Shown here: positions 53,201-64,000 of the stretch, in pieces | How the letters are laid out: each line of letters opens with the position of its first letter | Position numbering within the stretch: position 1 is the first letter of the stretch | From: Littorina saxatilis | Taxonomy: Eukaryota > Mollusca > Gastropoda > Littorinimorpha > Littorinidae | Direction of reading: 5' to 3' | Assembly: GCF_037325665.1 (NCBI RefSeq) | Contig: NC_090246.1 | Location: 32,900,286-32,964,285 of the forward strand | Length of the DNA stretch: 64,000 nucleotides | Translations under genes and position numbers: made by a program | Notes under the pieces: model-generated | What the model was told of the DNA's origin: nothing | What the model saw: only the letters and a program-made list of their open reading frames with translations | Databases searched by the model: none

Positions 53201-53621
53201 AAAGCAGATTTTTGGTGGCACTTGCTGCTCATTGCATTATTTTATGATTCTAACAGTCATTGGGCAATTAATGTCATTTTTTTACCCGGTTATTTTAATG
53301 TCCAGTAAGTTCACCCATTCCTTTTGATAACCGTGTTATCTCAGAAATTGAATATTGATTTTCCCGCGTTGTTTTCATGGTTTTTTTTCTCTTGTTTTTG
53401 TTTTATAGTGAGCACTTATCATTTAGTTTTTAATTCATGAAATCAGTGGTTTGCGTTTCTCCCCCTTTTGAACCAATTCGATATTTACAAAACAATTGTG
53501 AACTTAATGTTGATATTGTACATAAACTGCATTGAAGGTGAAATAGCTGAGATACACTCGTTTGTTTGTGTGCAGGTAAGTGTGGAAGTCAGGTATGCAA
53601 ACAGCATGTTCCATTTTTGTA

Positions 53622-53627
53622 AATAAA
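53622..53627 (+). terminator. Candidate poly(A) signal for USP36
   Basis: AATAAA followed about 20-50 bases later by T/G-rich sequence (TTTCCTCATGTTTGATTTCATTG). It is the last good plus-strand signal before the convergent minus-strand gene's presumed 3' end at about 54.19 kb. Inference only. Confidence 0.35.
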
Positions 53628-55550
53628 AAGCACAATCATGAACTGTTTCCTCATGTTTGATTTCATTGTTTCCATTGCGGTTCTTCTTCAATTTGAGTGT
53701 GTACAGTTAGTGTGTGTGCTAAGAACTTTGTTCTATTTTCTATGGTCACCGGGCTTTGCAAATTTCAAATGGATGGCAGGAGCCTACCATATTAGAATAA
53801 CATAAGCAAAGAGTTCTGTTTATCAGAGGCGATCTTGTACAAATCATGGGTGTCTTCTTTAATTCACTAAAGTGCAAAATAATGAAATAGGAAACCTGAA
53901 CTGTGGCAAAAGTCATGCTCTGTCATTCTTGGGCGTCATTGCAGGCAGACTTGAATCTGGTACATTCCTCTAGTATCAAGGGGTTTTACTGACACTGAAT
54001 GAGAAGGGGTGTAACTGCAGCAGTCATTTTATGCATTAGAGTATCCAGGAGGGCGTGTGTGGTTGTGTTTCTTAGTATTTCTCTGTGTAGTTTACATAAT
54101 GACAAACTTTTGTTTACCATATAATTAAACTGACCTAGTAATCACACCAGACATGCAGCGCACGGGATACAAACACAGGGACAGAAGTTTTGTGGAAGTT
54201 TAATGAAAATACTGTTACACAAAAGAATCATCTTGCACAATCACACATAAAAACCACTATTCACACAACAAGGCAAATGTATCTGAAAGAAAGGCTGATA
54301 TCACTTGTGAGAATCGGCGACTGAAACTTGACATGTACAAGCATGTGTTCCTCAAACTGCTTCTAATCAACAGCAAAACATTTGCTAAACACTAGCAATG
54401 AAACCGCTGAATTGCTCAATTTTAAACATCAAAGGTGCCAAGATTGTGGTTTAGGTATTGTATAGAAAAGCCTAGATCGTACAATATCTCGGAGCAGAGC
54501 TGAAGAGACCAATTCTCACAGTTTATTTCAAGCTCATGCATAATGCTAAGTAGATATCTAGGTAAATTAAGAGCCTAAACTATTGGCACTCAGAACTGTG
54601 GCTGCATTTTGTATGCCCTTGTTAAAGGTGTTCTGCAGAGTGAGAACAAATATGAAAAGATGCAGACTATCGATGGAATATCTGCAAGTACTTCAATACC
54701 AATAAAACTGCTGGAAAAAAATAATAAAACAGACTTCCCCAAAAATATTACAATATATCTTTACTTGGTACACTGCACAAAATCTTATGTAGTTCCATCA
54801 TTAAAATATCAGAGACAGCAACAATAAAAAAAATGTCATTTCTTATTCAAAATGTTCTCATTCGCAACCAAATCAAGGACACAAAAGTCAAAACTGACTT
54901 TTACTAAAAGAATCTGAGCCAAAGCAAGAAAAAGACAAATGACATGGATAACACAAACAAAAAGCACTCAAACACCTCTTAAACAGAGTCTGAATTTCAT
55001 TGCTAATTTTTTTTTCTGACAAAAAGCTATATCAACGTAATGCAACAATCAACAGCAGTTAATTCCCTTAGTTGCTCAAGGTTTCAGGGTCAAGATTTGC
55101 ATGGATGGGAAGAATTTAAATATAGTATTACTGCCTTGCAAAGCCTGAAAGATAATGTTGAATGCTTTTTTTTTTTCCTTTTTTTTGTTTTTTGAAAAAT
55201 GAACAAAGTTTCTTTGGTCAAAGTACATATTATTTTCACCAATTTCACACAGTGGCCAAAGTATAAAAATAAAAAATATTTTATCATTATGTACACAAGT
55301 CAAGTGTAATTAAGCAGTGAAATTGGTACATAGCTCTTCTGCAATGATTTCTTCAAATTATACAAACTCCTCAACATTTCCATCAAATTTAAAATATTAC
55401 AAATAACACTACTGAATTTAAAAGCAACACTGTCGAAATCAAGTTGTAATATTGACCCACACTCTATTTCAGAATCAGCCAATCTAAAAAATAAATCACA
55501 TGCCACATCTTCCTTCATCATTTCTTACTTCTTCAGTCACGCCTGACCAG

Positions 55551-55855
55551 GGGAAATAGCTCAGTCGGTAGCGGCGCTGGCTTAAAACCCAGTTGTCGCT
55601 ATCGGCGTGGGATTGATCCCCACATTTAGCAAGGAATTTTTGTCCAAGTGAGTCAACTTTGTGCAGACTCTCCTCAGTGTCTAAACACCCCTGTGCGCAC
55701 GATATTTAGAACCCAAGTAAATCACAGCGAAAGTCTCAGGGCTTGGAAACACGAATACACGCATGCAGAAAAAGAGAAAAAAAAAGGGTAGTTCCGTAAG
55801 TATGGCAGCTCACTTTCCCCAGTGAGAAAGCTGCCTGAACTGCCATGTTGGTAAC
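55551..55855 (+). mobile_element. tRNA-derived SINE with type II head
   Basis: GGGGAAATAGCTCAGTCGGT opens a tRNA-like head with loop CTTAAAA (TAA, Leu-like) and a long variable arm. GTCAACTTTGTGCAGACTCT and the following bases match the body of 20957-21296, but the 3' half (CTTTCCCCAGTGAGAAAGCT) differs. No functional tRNA is claimed. Confidence 0.8.
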
Positions 55856-57005
55856 ATCACAGGACTATTAATTTTAATTTCTTATCCTCCTTATCTTCCA
55901 GCTGATTGATTCAACTTATAAGTTATGGAAAAACCTAATCTGCTCCATTTTCCCCATTGTTCAACGTCACTGTTAGGTTTATCTTTAGTTAATTGATTCT
56001 TCTTTGAGTCATAATTTATAAGCATTATTTAGACACATAAATCCACTGCAAATTATTCCATGTGACAATTCTGAAAGAAAGAAATGTGCGAAGTAAGAAC
56101 TGATACTATTTACAAAGGATGAGACCAAGCAGATACACACCATTCTACACTTTCACTTTTAAACACGAACACAAAGAACACATTTACACACACACACACA
56201 CACCAACCACTCCATTGCACAAAAGGTATAAAATTCATACATTCCATGAACTGATTATGACTAGTTTATATACAAAAATGGACACATGTACAGGAATAGC
56301 CAATCTGAAATCTATAATGTTTCCACCGTTTATAAAATAGTGTTTATTTTATACATGTACATCTCATTATACGGTTTATGCAAAGCAGATTACATGTTTT
56401 CTGGCGACTTTTCTATGTACAGTGAAGTTATCTCTGCCGAGTCTTTGTTAGTTATGAGCTACATAAATGTACAACACGAAAGACACAGAATACAATATTT
56501 TTTTTTTTTACAAAGTGCAGAATATTAACATGCTGGTATGAATTCACCCTTTTTTTTTATATATATATATCCCCCTATATCCCCCACCGCTTTTTCTAAC
56601 ACACCCTGAAGCAAAAAATATAATTTATCATGATTCATACTGAATGCAATACAGGTTTTATTTCACTTTGGAGGACAGAGTACGAAAGAAAGAAAACATA
56701 CCCTGGAAAAAAAGTTCTTGTACTTGACACTGAGTGCAATGCAATAATTGTTCTCAATAAATTCAACCTCGCTGGCAAGAGAGAAAAAAGAAAAAGAAAA
56801 AGACACAACAAAGAGCAAGTCCAACAGGAATAAATACAGGGTGATGTCAAACACATAACAGGACTTGATTAAATCAAGGCTACAAACGCCTAATAAACCT
56901 TTATACAATGCAAGGGTAACAAAAGAAATGGGAAAAATGTCACATTCCCAATGTCGTCTGTGAGAATTAGACTACAAGGATTTCCCTGCAACTTGAACAG
57001 CCACT

Positions 57006-57084
57006 TTTTACATTTAGTCAAGTTTTGACTAAATGTTTTAACATAGCGGGGGAATCGAGACGAGGGTCGTGGTGTATGTCACTA

Positions 57085-57134
<50 letters not shown>

Positions 57135-57881
57135 TGTGCGTGTGTAGAGCGATTCAGAGTAAACTACTGGACCGATCTTTATGAAATTTTACATGAGAGT
57201 TCCTGGGTATGATATCCCCAGACGTTTTTTTCTTTTTTTCGATAAATGTCTTTTATGACGTCATATGCGGCTTTTTGTAAAAGTTGAGGTGGCACTGTCA
57301 CACCTTCATTTTTCAATCAAATTGATTGAAATTTTGGCCAAGCAATCTTCGACGAAGGCCAGACTTCGGTATTGCATTTCAGCATGGAGGCTTAAAAATT
57401 AATTAATGACTTTGGTCATTAAAAATCTGAAAATTGTAATTAAAATTATTTTTTTATAAAACGATCCAAAATTACTTTTATTTTATTCTTTATCATGTTC
57501 TGATTCCAAAAACATATAAGTATGTTATATTCGGATTAAAAACAAGCTCTGAAAATTAAAAATATAAAAATTATGATTAAAATTAAATTTCCGAAATCGT
57601 TTTAAAAACAATTTCATCTTATTCCTTGTCGGTTCCTGATTCCAAAAACATATAGATATGATATGTTTGGATTAAAAACACGCTCAGAAAGTTAAAACGA
57701 AGAGAGGTACAGTAAAGCGTGCTATGCACCACAGCGCAACCGCGCTAAACAGGCTCGTCACTTTCACTGCCTTTTGCACTAGCTGCGGACTTCAGTCATT
57801 GTGAAAAAATGCAGTGCGTTCAGTTTCATCCTGTGAGTTCCACAGCTTGACTAAATGTAGTAATTTCGCCTTACGCGACTT
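57006..57881 (+). mobile_element. Non-autonomous element family M1, copy 2
   Basis: Starts TTTACATTTAGTCAAGTTTT with an internal palindrome and ends TTGACTAAATGTAGTAATTT and TTACGCGACT. It carries a (GT)n tract (57089-57142) and has no coding frame. It is closely similar to the inverted copy at 62610-63444 and more diverged from 6355-7093. Confidence 0.8.
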
Positions 57882-58388
57882 GTATAGAAAAGTCACAGGT
57901 TTTCTTGTGTATACTGTGAAATCCCCTTTAAGTTTGAAATAAAAAGACACACACACACACACCCCCCCCCCCCCCCATATTCTGTAAATCTTTCCTTTGA
58001 AATTTTAGGCACGGTTTAGATAGAGAAATGTCCTGTCTTTAAATTCCACAAATTCTGGAATCCACATTACTCATAGAAATCTGGTTAAACTGATCTCAGC
58101 TGCCTAATTTGTTAAAATATCAAGCAAAAACTGACAGTATAATCAAAACTCCGTTTGTTCCACATAGACAAAGCTAAGCCAAGAAACTCCAATATCAAAA
58201 GAGTAAAAAAAAACAACTAGCCAAACACATCAAATGATTTTTGTTTTAAAATGGTCAGTTTCTTTGAGTATTAACAGGAGAGTCATTGTACTTTTACACA
58301 TATGTACACACACACACACTCACAAATGCTCTCTCTCTCTCTCTCTCTCATCCAACAATTTAGACAGAAAACGGTCATTTTTCAGGTA

Positions 58389-59069
58389 CCGTATTTGACG
58401 GACTACAAGCCGCGACCTTAAAAAAAAATCGCATTGCGGCTTATAAACAGATGCAGCTAAAACGTTACCTAAACTTGAATAGCATTCACCTAATGGAAGT
58501 CCCCGCGGATTTTCATTTCGCTCGATTAGCGATTACCGGTACTTTATTAGCTCTCTACTCAAGACTCGGCGCTTTTCTTTCTTTCGCGAATCTTCGTTTG
58601 TCAACAAGTCGTCGTGACAAGATAGCGTACAGAAAAACACCGGATGTATCAGGATCTCGCGCGCGCGAGATTTCGTTTTTTTGTGTCTCGCGATAGTTGG
58701 AGGAGCGAGAGCCGCCATGTTGTGTTTTCGTCTGCTCGAAATGTGCGCAAAAGTCGTAAATCATCCAAAAAAAGCTTATTCCGGGCGGGACTGCATGTGT
58801 GTGTTGGTTTCAAATTGTGTGTGTGTGCGATATTTTTCTTCAAACTTTTTAACTTTTCTTCTTTGTTTCACTTGTTTATTCTCGGAGCCGATTTCGCCAA
58901 ATACCGTACTTTCGTTTGCCTGGTTGTTTTGATTGATTGACACGATCTGATTATATATTTTTCGACGGCGGCTAATATAGTGACGCGGCCTATACGTGGC
59001 TCGTCCCAATTTTTTTTTAAAAAGTTGGGGGCGCGCCTTATAAAACGGTGCGTAATCCGTCAAATACGG
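58389..59069. mobile_element. Second pogo-like TA-flanked element
   Basis: CCGTATTTGACGGACTACAAG and the right end (CGTAATCCGTCAAATACGG) are inverted repeats of about 24 bp with mismatches. TA flanks both (58387-58388 and 59070-59071). The termini resemble those of 19580-20193 in layout but differ in sequence, so this is a related family. No transposase is seen. Confidence 0.72.
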
Positions 59070-60084
59070 TAAATCCACATACGCTGCATTTGCATTTATT
59101 CCTTCACACACTTGAATCGTGCTGGTTAGCGGCCATAGCCACTAATAATTTGTTTCTGCGTAGTTGACAACCACTTCTGTGTTCACACTTTTACAAATCA
59201 ACACCCCATTTTTTTTTTTAAGTAAGGGCTGCATCTATCATGCAAATCTCCTCTTGCAGATTCATACACTCAGGCCAACATTTACACCCATATTATCTTT
59301 TTACAAATGAGCAAAACAAAACCAGTTTAAATTGAAGCACAAACTGATCACGTACACACCACTTTTTTTCGGATTCAATAAAGAAATGACTAAAATTCAC
59401 TCCACAACTTGATTTCAAAATGTGAAAAATTTTAAAAAAGGAGAAAAAACCCAGCAAGTACAGTGTCAGTGGCTACAAAAGTATCAAAAGCGAGACAAAA
59501 CCAAGAATTAACAATTCATGAAGAAACATGTATTCTTTGAGAATGTTGCAATGTCTCATACACCAAATGAAAAGCAAAGTTCATAAATAGTAGAACCCCA
59601 TAGATAAATGAAATACAGAATATAACTACATACCAACCACCCCCTGCCAAAAAAAGTACAAATAAAAATAAAAATAAAAATAAATAAATAAACACCCTGG
59701 ACTACGATATTTATTTCATTATAAAAAAGAAATCTGAAACAGATAGATTCACTGATTTTCCAAAATCAAAATACAAGAAAGGTTAATTTAGGGAACGTTT
59801 AATAAATACACTACAACAACTTTTTTTCACATTAACTACAAATGAAGAATAATGTTCACTAGCAGGAAAAACATTTGAACAGTCAGTGCTGTTCCCAGGC
59901 CTCGATCTTCAGTCATTTATGCATAATTTCTTTATCTGACGCATTGTTCTGACCCCAGGCTAGTCGAATGTCCGATAGTTTTGACAAACGGGATATCTTT
60001 TGTAACAGCAATTTTTCTGCAGCTAGGACATTTTGGACGATATATATTTTGAATTCAGGTCCATTGTTTTCTGTGTCTGGAAAC

Positions 60085-60213
60085 TTCTTCTTCTTCTTCT
60101 TCGTTCATGGGCTGAAACTTCCATGGTCACTCAGGTTTTTTGCAGAAGTGGGTTTTTACGTGTATGACCGTTTTTACCCCGCCATTCAGGCAGCATACGC
60201 CGATTTCGGGGGA
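60085..60213 (-). mobile_element. Short headless SINE with 12-bp target duplications
   Basis: On the minus strand it starts CCCCCGAAATCGGCGTATGC and ends in (GAA)n. GTGTCTGGAAAC flanks both ends (60073-60084 and 60214-60225). Same extent as 28937-29056. Confidence 0.85.
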
Positions 60214-61175
60214 GTGTCTGGAAACAACACTGAACCGCAAGTGTTCTCCCTTGTAACACGCACACAGTGGTGCATAAGGGTATAACACAAAAATCAGCAA
60301 CTGCATTACATTAGTCCCATGTAATGTTACTCTCACACAGACGCATACTTAGCCGCTACCCAGGCCCATAAGTTTAACAATTAAGAAGAGGTAGAACACA
60401 ATTAATACAAACACAATTCCATGGTTTCTTGTTACAATCTAAATTAATATAAATACATGGTTTAATAAAAGGCATACAATGATCAGAATGACATATTTTG
60501 ACACGAATGTGTAGAAATGCAGTAAATGTAATCTGCATTCTCCCTCAAACTGACACAGTACCCAACCACCCAACACTATTTCGGCGATATCGTTCAACAG
60601 ACACCATTCGCCCATTACGTGTCAAATGTCATACACATGTCTGTGCACAGCTCTGGATGTGCAGGTTACTGTGTAAACTCTTCAGAAATCTGTTTATTTC
60701 TTCATTCATTTATTTATCAATTTACCATCTAAGTACATGTATTCATATGTGTAATATTATTTTTCTTCTTTTTTTTGGAGTGCAATGTCTCATAGTCATA
60801 TATTATCATACTTGAGTTTTTCACAGTCAAACATTCACAAAATTACATTGCTCAAATGAAAATCCTAACACAAATGAAACTTTTTTTTCAAAAAAACAAA
60901 AAACATCTTGTAACCTGAGACAATTTTACTCAGAGTTAAAATCCTCAGAGAATTCAATTTGGTAACTCCTCTGGGTTTTTTCATTCATAGTACAAAATGA
61001 TCTGTGTATGTACATTAAAAACAAAACAACAAACAAACAAACAATATAAAACAGAAAAACAGCCATTAAAATTCATTAACATTTTTGCAAGGCCGGCAAA
61101 GGATCCGTTTCTGTAATGTTACTGTAAGGTTGTGGGATAGCCAAGACATCAAATATTTCATACTAAACTGCCTTT

Positions 61176-61484
61176 TTTTTTGTTTGTTTGTTTGCTTAAC
61201 GCCCAGCCGACCACGAAGGGCCATATCAGGGCGGTGCTGCTTTGACATATAACGTGCGCCACACACAAGACAGAAGTCGCAGCACAGGCTTCATGTCTCA
61301 CCCAGTCACATTATTCTGACACCGGACCAAACAGGCCTAGCACTAACCCCATAAAGCCAGACACCAGGCGGAGCAGCCACTAGATTGCCAATTTTAAAGT
61401 CTTAGGTATGACCCGGCCGGGGTTCGAACCCACGACCTCCCGATCACGGGGCGGACGCCTTACCACTAGGCCAACCGTGCCGGT
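61176..61484 (-). mobile_element. tRNA-derived SINE with 13-bp target duplications
   Basis: On the minus strand it reads CCGGCACGGTTGGCCTAGTG (box A) and GGGTTCGAACCCCGG (box B), then a body ending CGGCTGGGCGTTAAGCAAAC with a (CAAA)n tail. CTAAACTGCCTTT flanks both ends (61163-61175 and 61485-61497). Confidence 0.9.
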
Positions 61485-62190
61485 CTAAACTGCCTTTCCC
61501 TCTGTTCGGTAACCATTTTCCTCTTTATGCGTGATCACAGCACAGAAAGGAAAGGGCACAAGGCCACATAACACTTAAATAAGGAATTAGATTTAAACTA
61601 GTAATACAATCTGTTTGGGCACAGAGGTCACCAGAGATGTATAACTTGAAGAGGAATAAAACAAGAAGTCTGACTGGTGCCGATTCAAAGACAAAGAAGA
61701 CTCGCGTCTTTTTCATACCCGGTACTCTGTTCGACACCTGATTTGCATTATGAAAAAAAAAATCCTGGTCCATCGCAGGGGAAACAACATTTTGTTGTTG
61801 TTGCTTCTCAATGGCAACAACACTGCACTGAACAGAAACACTTGGATCTGAGAAACATAGTTGTGCATTCAATATTACTTCTCATTACTTTCGCATTCAC
61901 AAGCCCTTTTGAGTACTTCTGTCTATTACTTTCTAGCACTTTCACATTCACTTTTACTTTTTAGAAATCCATCAGCTCCAAATGTTTCTTGACAGGGAAA
62001 AACTTCTCCTCCCTGAAAGGCTCTTCAACCTGCACTGAAATAAAACTCAAAATCACACTTCGTAGAAATGCAGCTGCATCCTCAGAGCTTAGAATTTCTG
62101 GACCACACTGATTTTGTCTCCAGAAGTCATCCTGCCTCCTTGTGACTATTCTGGGCTGTGCCTCTTCCTGCCAATTCAGTGGTGACCAGT

Positions 62191-62275
62191 TTAGTTTCCT
62201 CGAGTGGAACTTCCTGTAGCGTTCCTGCGACGGGCAGCCAACATATCATAGAAGGGGTTGTCGTTGATGCTAAGC
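62191..62275 (-). CDS. Last coding exon of an unidentified minus-strand gene
   Basis: After an acceptor (TATTTGTTCACAG, AG at 62277-62276) the frame reads LSINDNPFYDMLAARRRNAT then GSSTRGN and TAA (62193-62191). It contributes 27 residues plus one base of a split codon. The NPFYDML phrase looks like a conserved C-terminal tail, but I cannot name the protein. The rest of the gene lies to the right, beyond the window. The long frame in another register on this strand is a shadow. Confidence 0.6.
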
Positions 62276-62609
62276 CTGTGAACAAATACAATGCAAAATT
62301 TAAGAAAAATTCAACACCTAATATAAGCCAACGTGCGTGTGACACCTTTAAGAAGTATGTTCAATATTAAAATTGATTTAAAACAAAATCAGAAATAATT
62401 GAGCACTTGATACAGAAAGATGTGAACATGTCAACACATAACACTGAGCGTGGTCCATCATATTGACATTTTAACAATCAGTTTCTTGAGTAATCAAAGT
62501 TTTGTTGATGTAATAAACAGTTTCATAGATGAATATTAAAATCAAAATGGTGACTCAGACCCAAGTGTGAAGTGGGACCTGTGTGAAGTTCCATTATTGT
62601 AAAAAGAAA

Positions 62610-63444
62610 CAAGTCGCGTAAGGCAAAATTACTACATTTAGTCAAGCTGTGGAACTCACAGAATGAAACTGAACGCACTGCATTTTTTCACAATGACCGT
62701 AGTCCGCCGCTTGTGCAAAACGGAGTGAAACTGACGAGCCTGTGCAGCGCGGTAGCGTTTTCGCTGTGCTGCACAGCACACTTTTCTGTACCTCTCTTCG
62801 TTTTAACTTTCTGAGCGTGTTTTTAATCCAAACATATCATATCTATATGTTTTTGGAATCAGGAACCGACAAGGAATAAGATGAAAGTGTTTTTAAATCA
62901 TTTCAGAAATTTAATTTTGATCATAATTTTATATTTTTAATTTTCAGAGCTTTTAATCCAAATATAACATATTTATATGTTTTTGGAATCAGAAAATGAT
63001 GAAGAATAAGATGAACGTAAATTTGGATCGTTTTATAAAAAAACCATTTTAATTACAATTTTCAGATTTTTAATGACTAAAGTCATTAATTGATTTTTAA
63101 GCCACCAAGCTGAAATGCAATACCGAAGTCCGGCCTTCGTCGAAGATTGCTTTACAAAAATTTCAATCAATTTGATTGAAAAATGAGGGTGTGACAGTGC
63201 CGCCTCAACTTTTACAAAAAGCCGGATATGACGTCATCAAAAGTATTTATCGAAAAAATGAAAAAAACGTCCGGGGATATCATTCCCAGGAACTCTCATG
63301 TAAAATTTCATAAAGATCGGTCCAGTAGTTTACTCTGAATCGCTCTACACACACACACACGCACAGACACACACACCACGACCCTCGTCTCGATTCCCCC
63401 TCTATGTTAAAACATTTAGTCAAAACTTGACTAAATATAAAAAC
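62610..63444 (-). mobile_element. Non-autonomous element family M1, copy 3 (inverted)
   Basis: Starts AGTCGCGTAAGGCAAAATTA and ends AAAACATTTAGTCAAAACTT and GACTAAATAT, the reverse of 57006-57881. It lies in the intron upstream of the last coding exon at 62275. Copies 2 and 3 therefore form a long inverted repeat around that exon. Confidence 0.8.
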
Positions 63445-63539
63445 AGCTGTCGATTTGTTCATATTATATGTTACAGAACAGATTAAACGAAATAAAAAAG
63501 ATGTTGTCAGTTAATCCATGTAATAAAGAAATATTAAAA

Positions 63540-63890
63540 CATTAGTAACCAATGAAGGGGTAACATTAGCCAGAAAAACGAAATTTTGCACACAAAAAAA
63601 AACAAACTGTGTTTGAGCGGAAAGGAGTTTCTGATAAAAGGAAAGCAGAAGCATTTGTTGCAACATCCGTTATATCCGAAGATTATAAACAATTTCTCGA
63701 GAAAGATATGTGAAAATGAGTCGAGTTCTGCTTTAAGTAAATCAAACAAAGTTGAGAGAAATGTATTATGTTGGGATTTCACAAAGGGAGGTATTAATAT
63801 GATAAATATGTATGATTGTCAAGCGTCCTTTTGGATGACATGGACAAATTTAAAACATACAGTGATTGGTGTGAAAAATGGAAAATGATA
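63540..63890 (+). mobile_element. L1-like non-LTR retrotransposon fragment
   Basis: The frame from 63586 reads ...NKVERNVLCWDFTKGGINMI then NMYDCQASFWMTWTNLKH, resembling the conserved region after the reverse transcriptase catalytic core of L1-type ORF2 (KGGLNMxDI...SLKISWI). Only this short piece is present before the window ends. A (TTGAT)n microsatellite lies at 63957-63984. Confidence 0.5.
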
Positions 63891-64000
63891 CTGACTTTTT
63901 TGTTCACCGTATAAGGGAAAGATTTTGCGTGCTTTACAAGTTCAGTGGGTGTTAAGGATTTGATTTGATTTGATTTGATTCATTCACAGTTTTGTAAAGA

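Larger units (their letters stand above)
54190..62190 (-). other. Presumed long 3' UTR of the convergent minus-strand gene
   Basis: AT-rich, without introns or exons that I can support, and lying directly 3' of the last coding exon at 62275-62191. TTTAAT at 54201-54206 reads ATTAAA on the minus strand and could be the final poly(A) signal. Mobile elements at 55551, 57006, 58389, 60085 and 61176 lie inside. Other stretches, such as 59072-60072, show no feature. The length of the UTR is uncertain. Confidence 0.35.

Noticed and set aside
62127-62345. 72-codon minus-strand frame with a hydrophobic start (MSHARWLILGVEFF...)
   Set aside because: It reads through the intron. The acceptor at 62277-62276 and the alternative frame NPFYDML...TAA fit a real exon better.

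Overview
The window is a piece of an animal nuclear genome, most likely a marine gastropod close to Littorina. The basis is spliceosomal genes with long introns, AT-rich noncoding DNA packed with microsatellites, tRNA-derived SINEs, and repeat families I associate with molluscs. The species call is inference from memory of those families, not a search.

Left part (1-15.3 kb). Positions 1-2,770 are a degenerate, T/G-rich repetitive segment that ends in a palindrome whose sequence recurs inverted at 3,088-3,147. A minus-strand gene follows, read from five phase-compatible exons: 15275-15236 (signal peptide), 5947-5734, 5307-5145, 4366-4299 and 3493-3309. It encodes a secreted or membrane-anchored glycoprotein with a furin-like RVRR site and a SEA domain carrying the autoproteolysis motif GSVNV. 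Its 9.3-kb first intron holds a seven-unit complex tandem array (7.1-14.25 kb) with G-runs, an internal palindrome element and a hAT-like insertion. Its 3' exons lie beyond the left edge or are lost.

Middle (15.3-29.3 kb). This is a transposon-rich stretch: a nested hAT-like element, a deleted pogo/Tigger-type element with TA target duplications, a full SINE with 15-bp target duplications, and a structurally complete Tc1-like element whose 332-codon transposase lacks four residues between its catalytic D and E. It also holds the 3' end of a LINE sitting inside a (GA)n tract. A two-exon minus-strand gene (27186-26776 and 22007-21810; 202 aa, probably mitochondrial, not recognised further) spans part of it, with the Tc1-like element in its intron.

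Centre (29.3-45.7 kb). A complete plus-strand USP36-type ubiquitin protease gene has 16 coding exons and 1,251 codons. It has the catalytic Cys and His boxes, two CxxC pairs and lysine-rich nucleolar-type tracts. Its introns carry hAT-like elements, a SINE split by one of them, a duplicated splice-donor segment, a roughly 115-bp-armed hairpin, and a strong candidate alternative terminal exon with tandem poly(A) signals.

Right part (45.7-64 kb). The DNA downstream of USP36 contains a repeat with ten perfect TCAAGGTCA nuclear-receptor-type sites, several SINEs with clear target duplications and a second copy of the microsatellite-nested LINE. It probably includes a long USP36 3' UTR, with a poly(A) signal near 53.62 kb. 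A convergent minus-strand gene ends here: its last coding exon is 62275-62191 and its 3' UTR may run to about 54.19 kb. The window closes with an L1-like reverse-transcriptase gene fragment.
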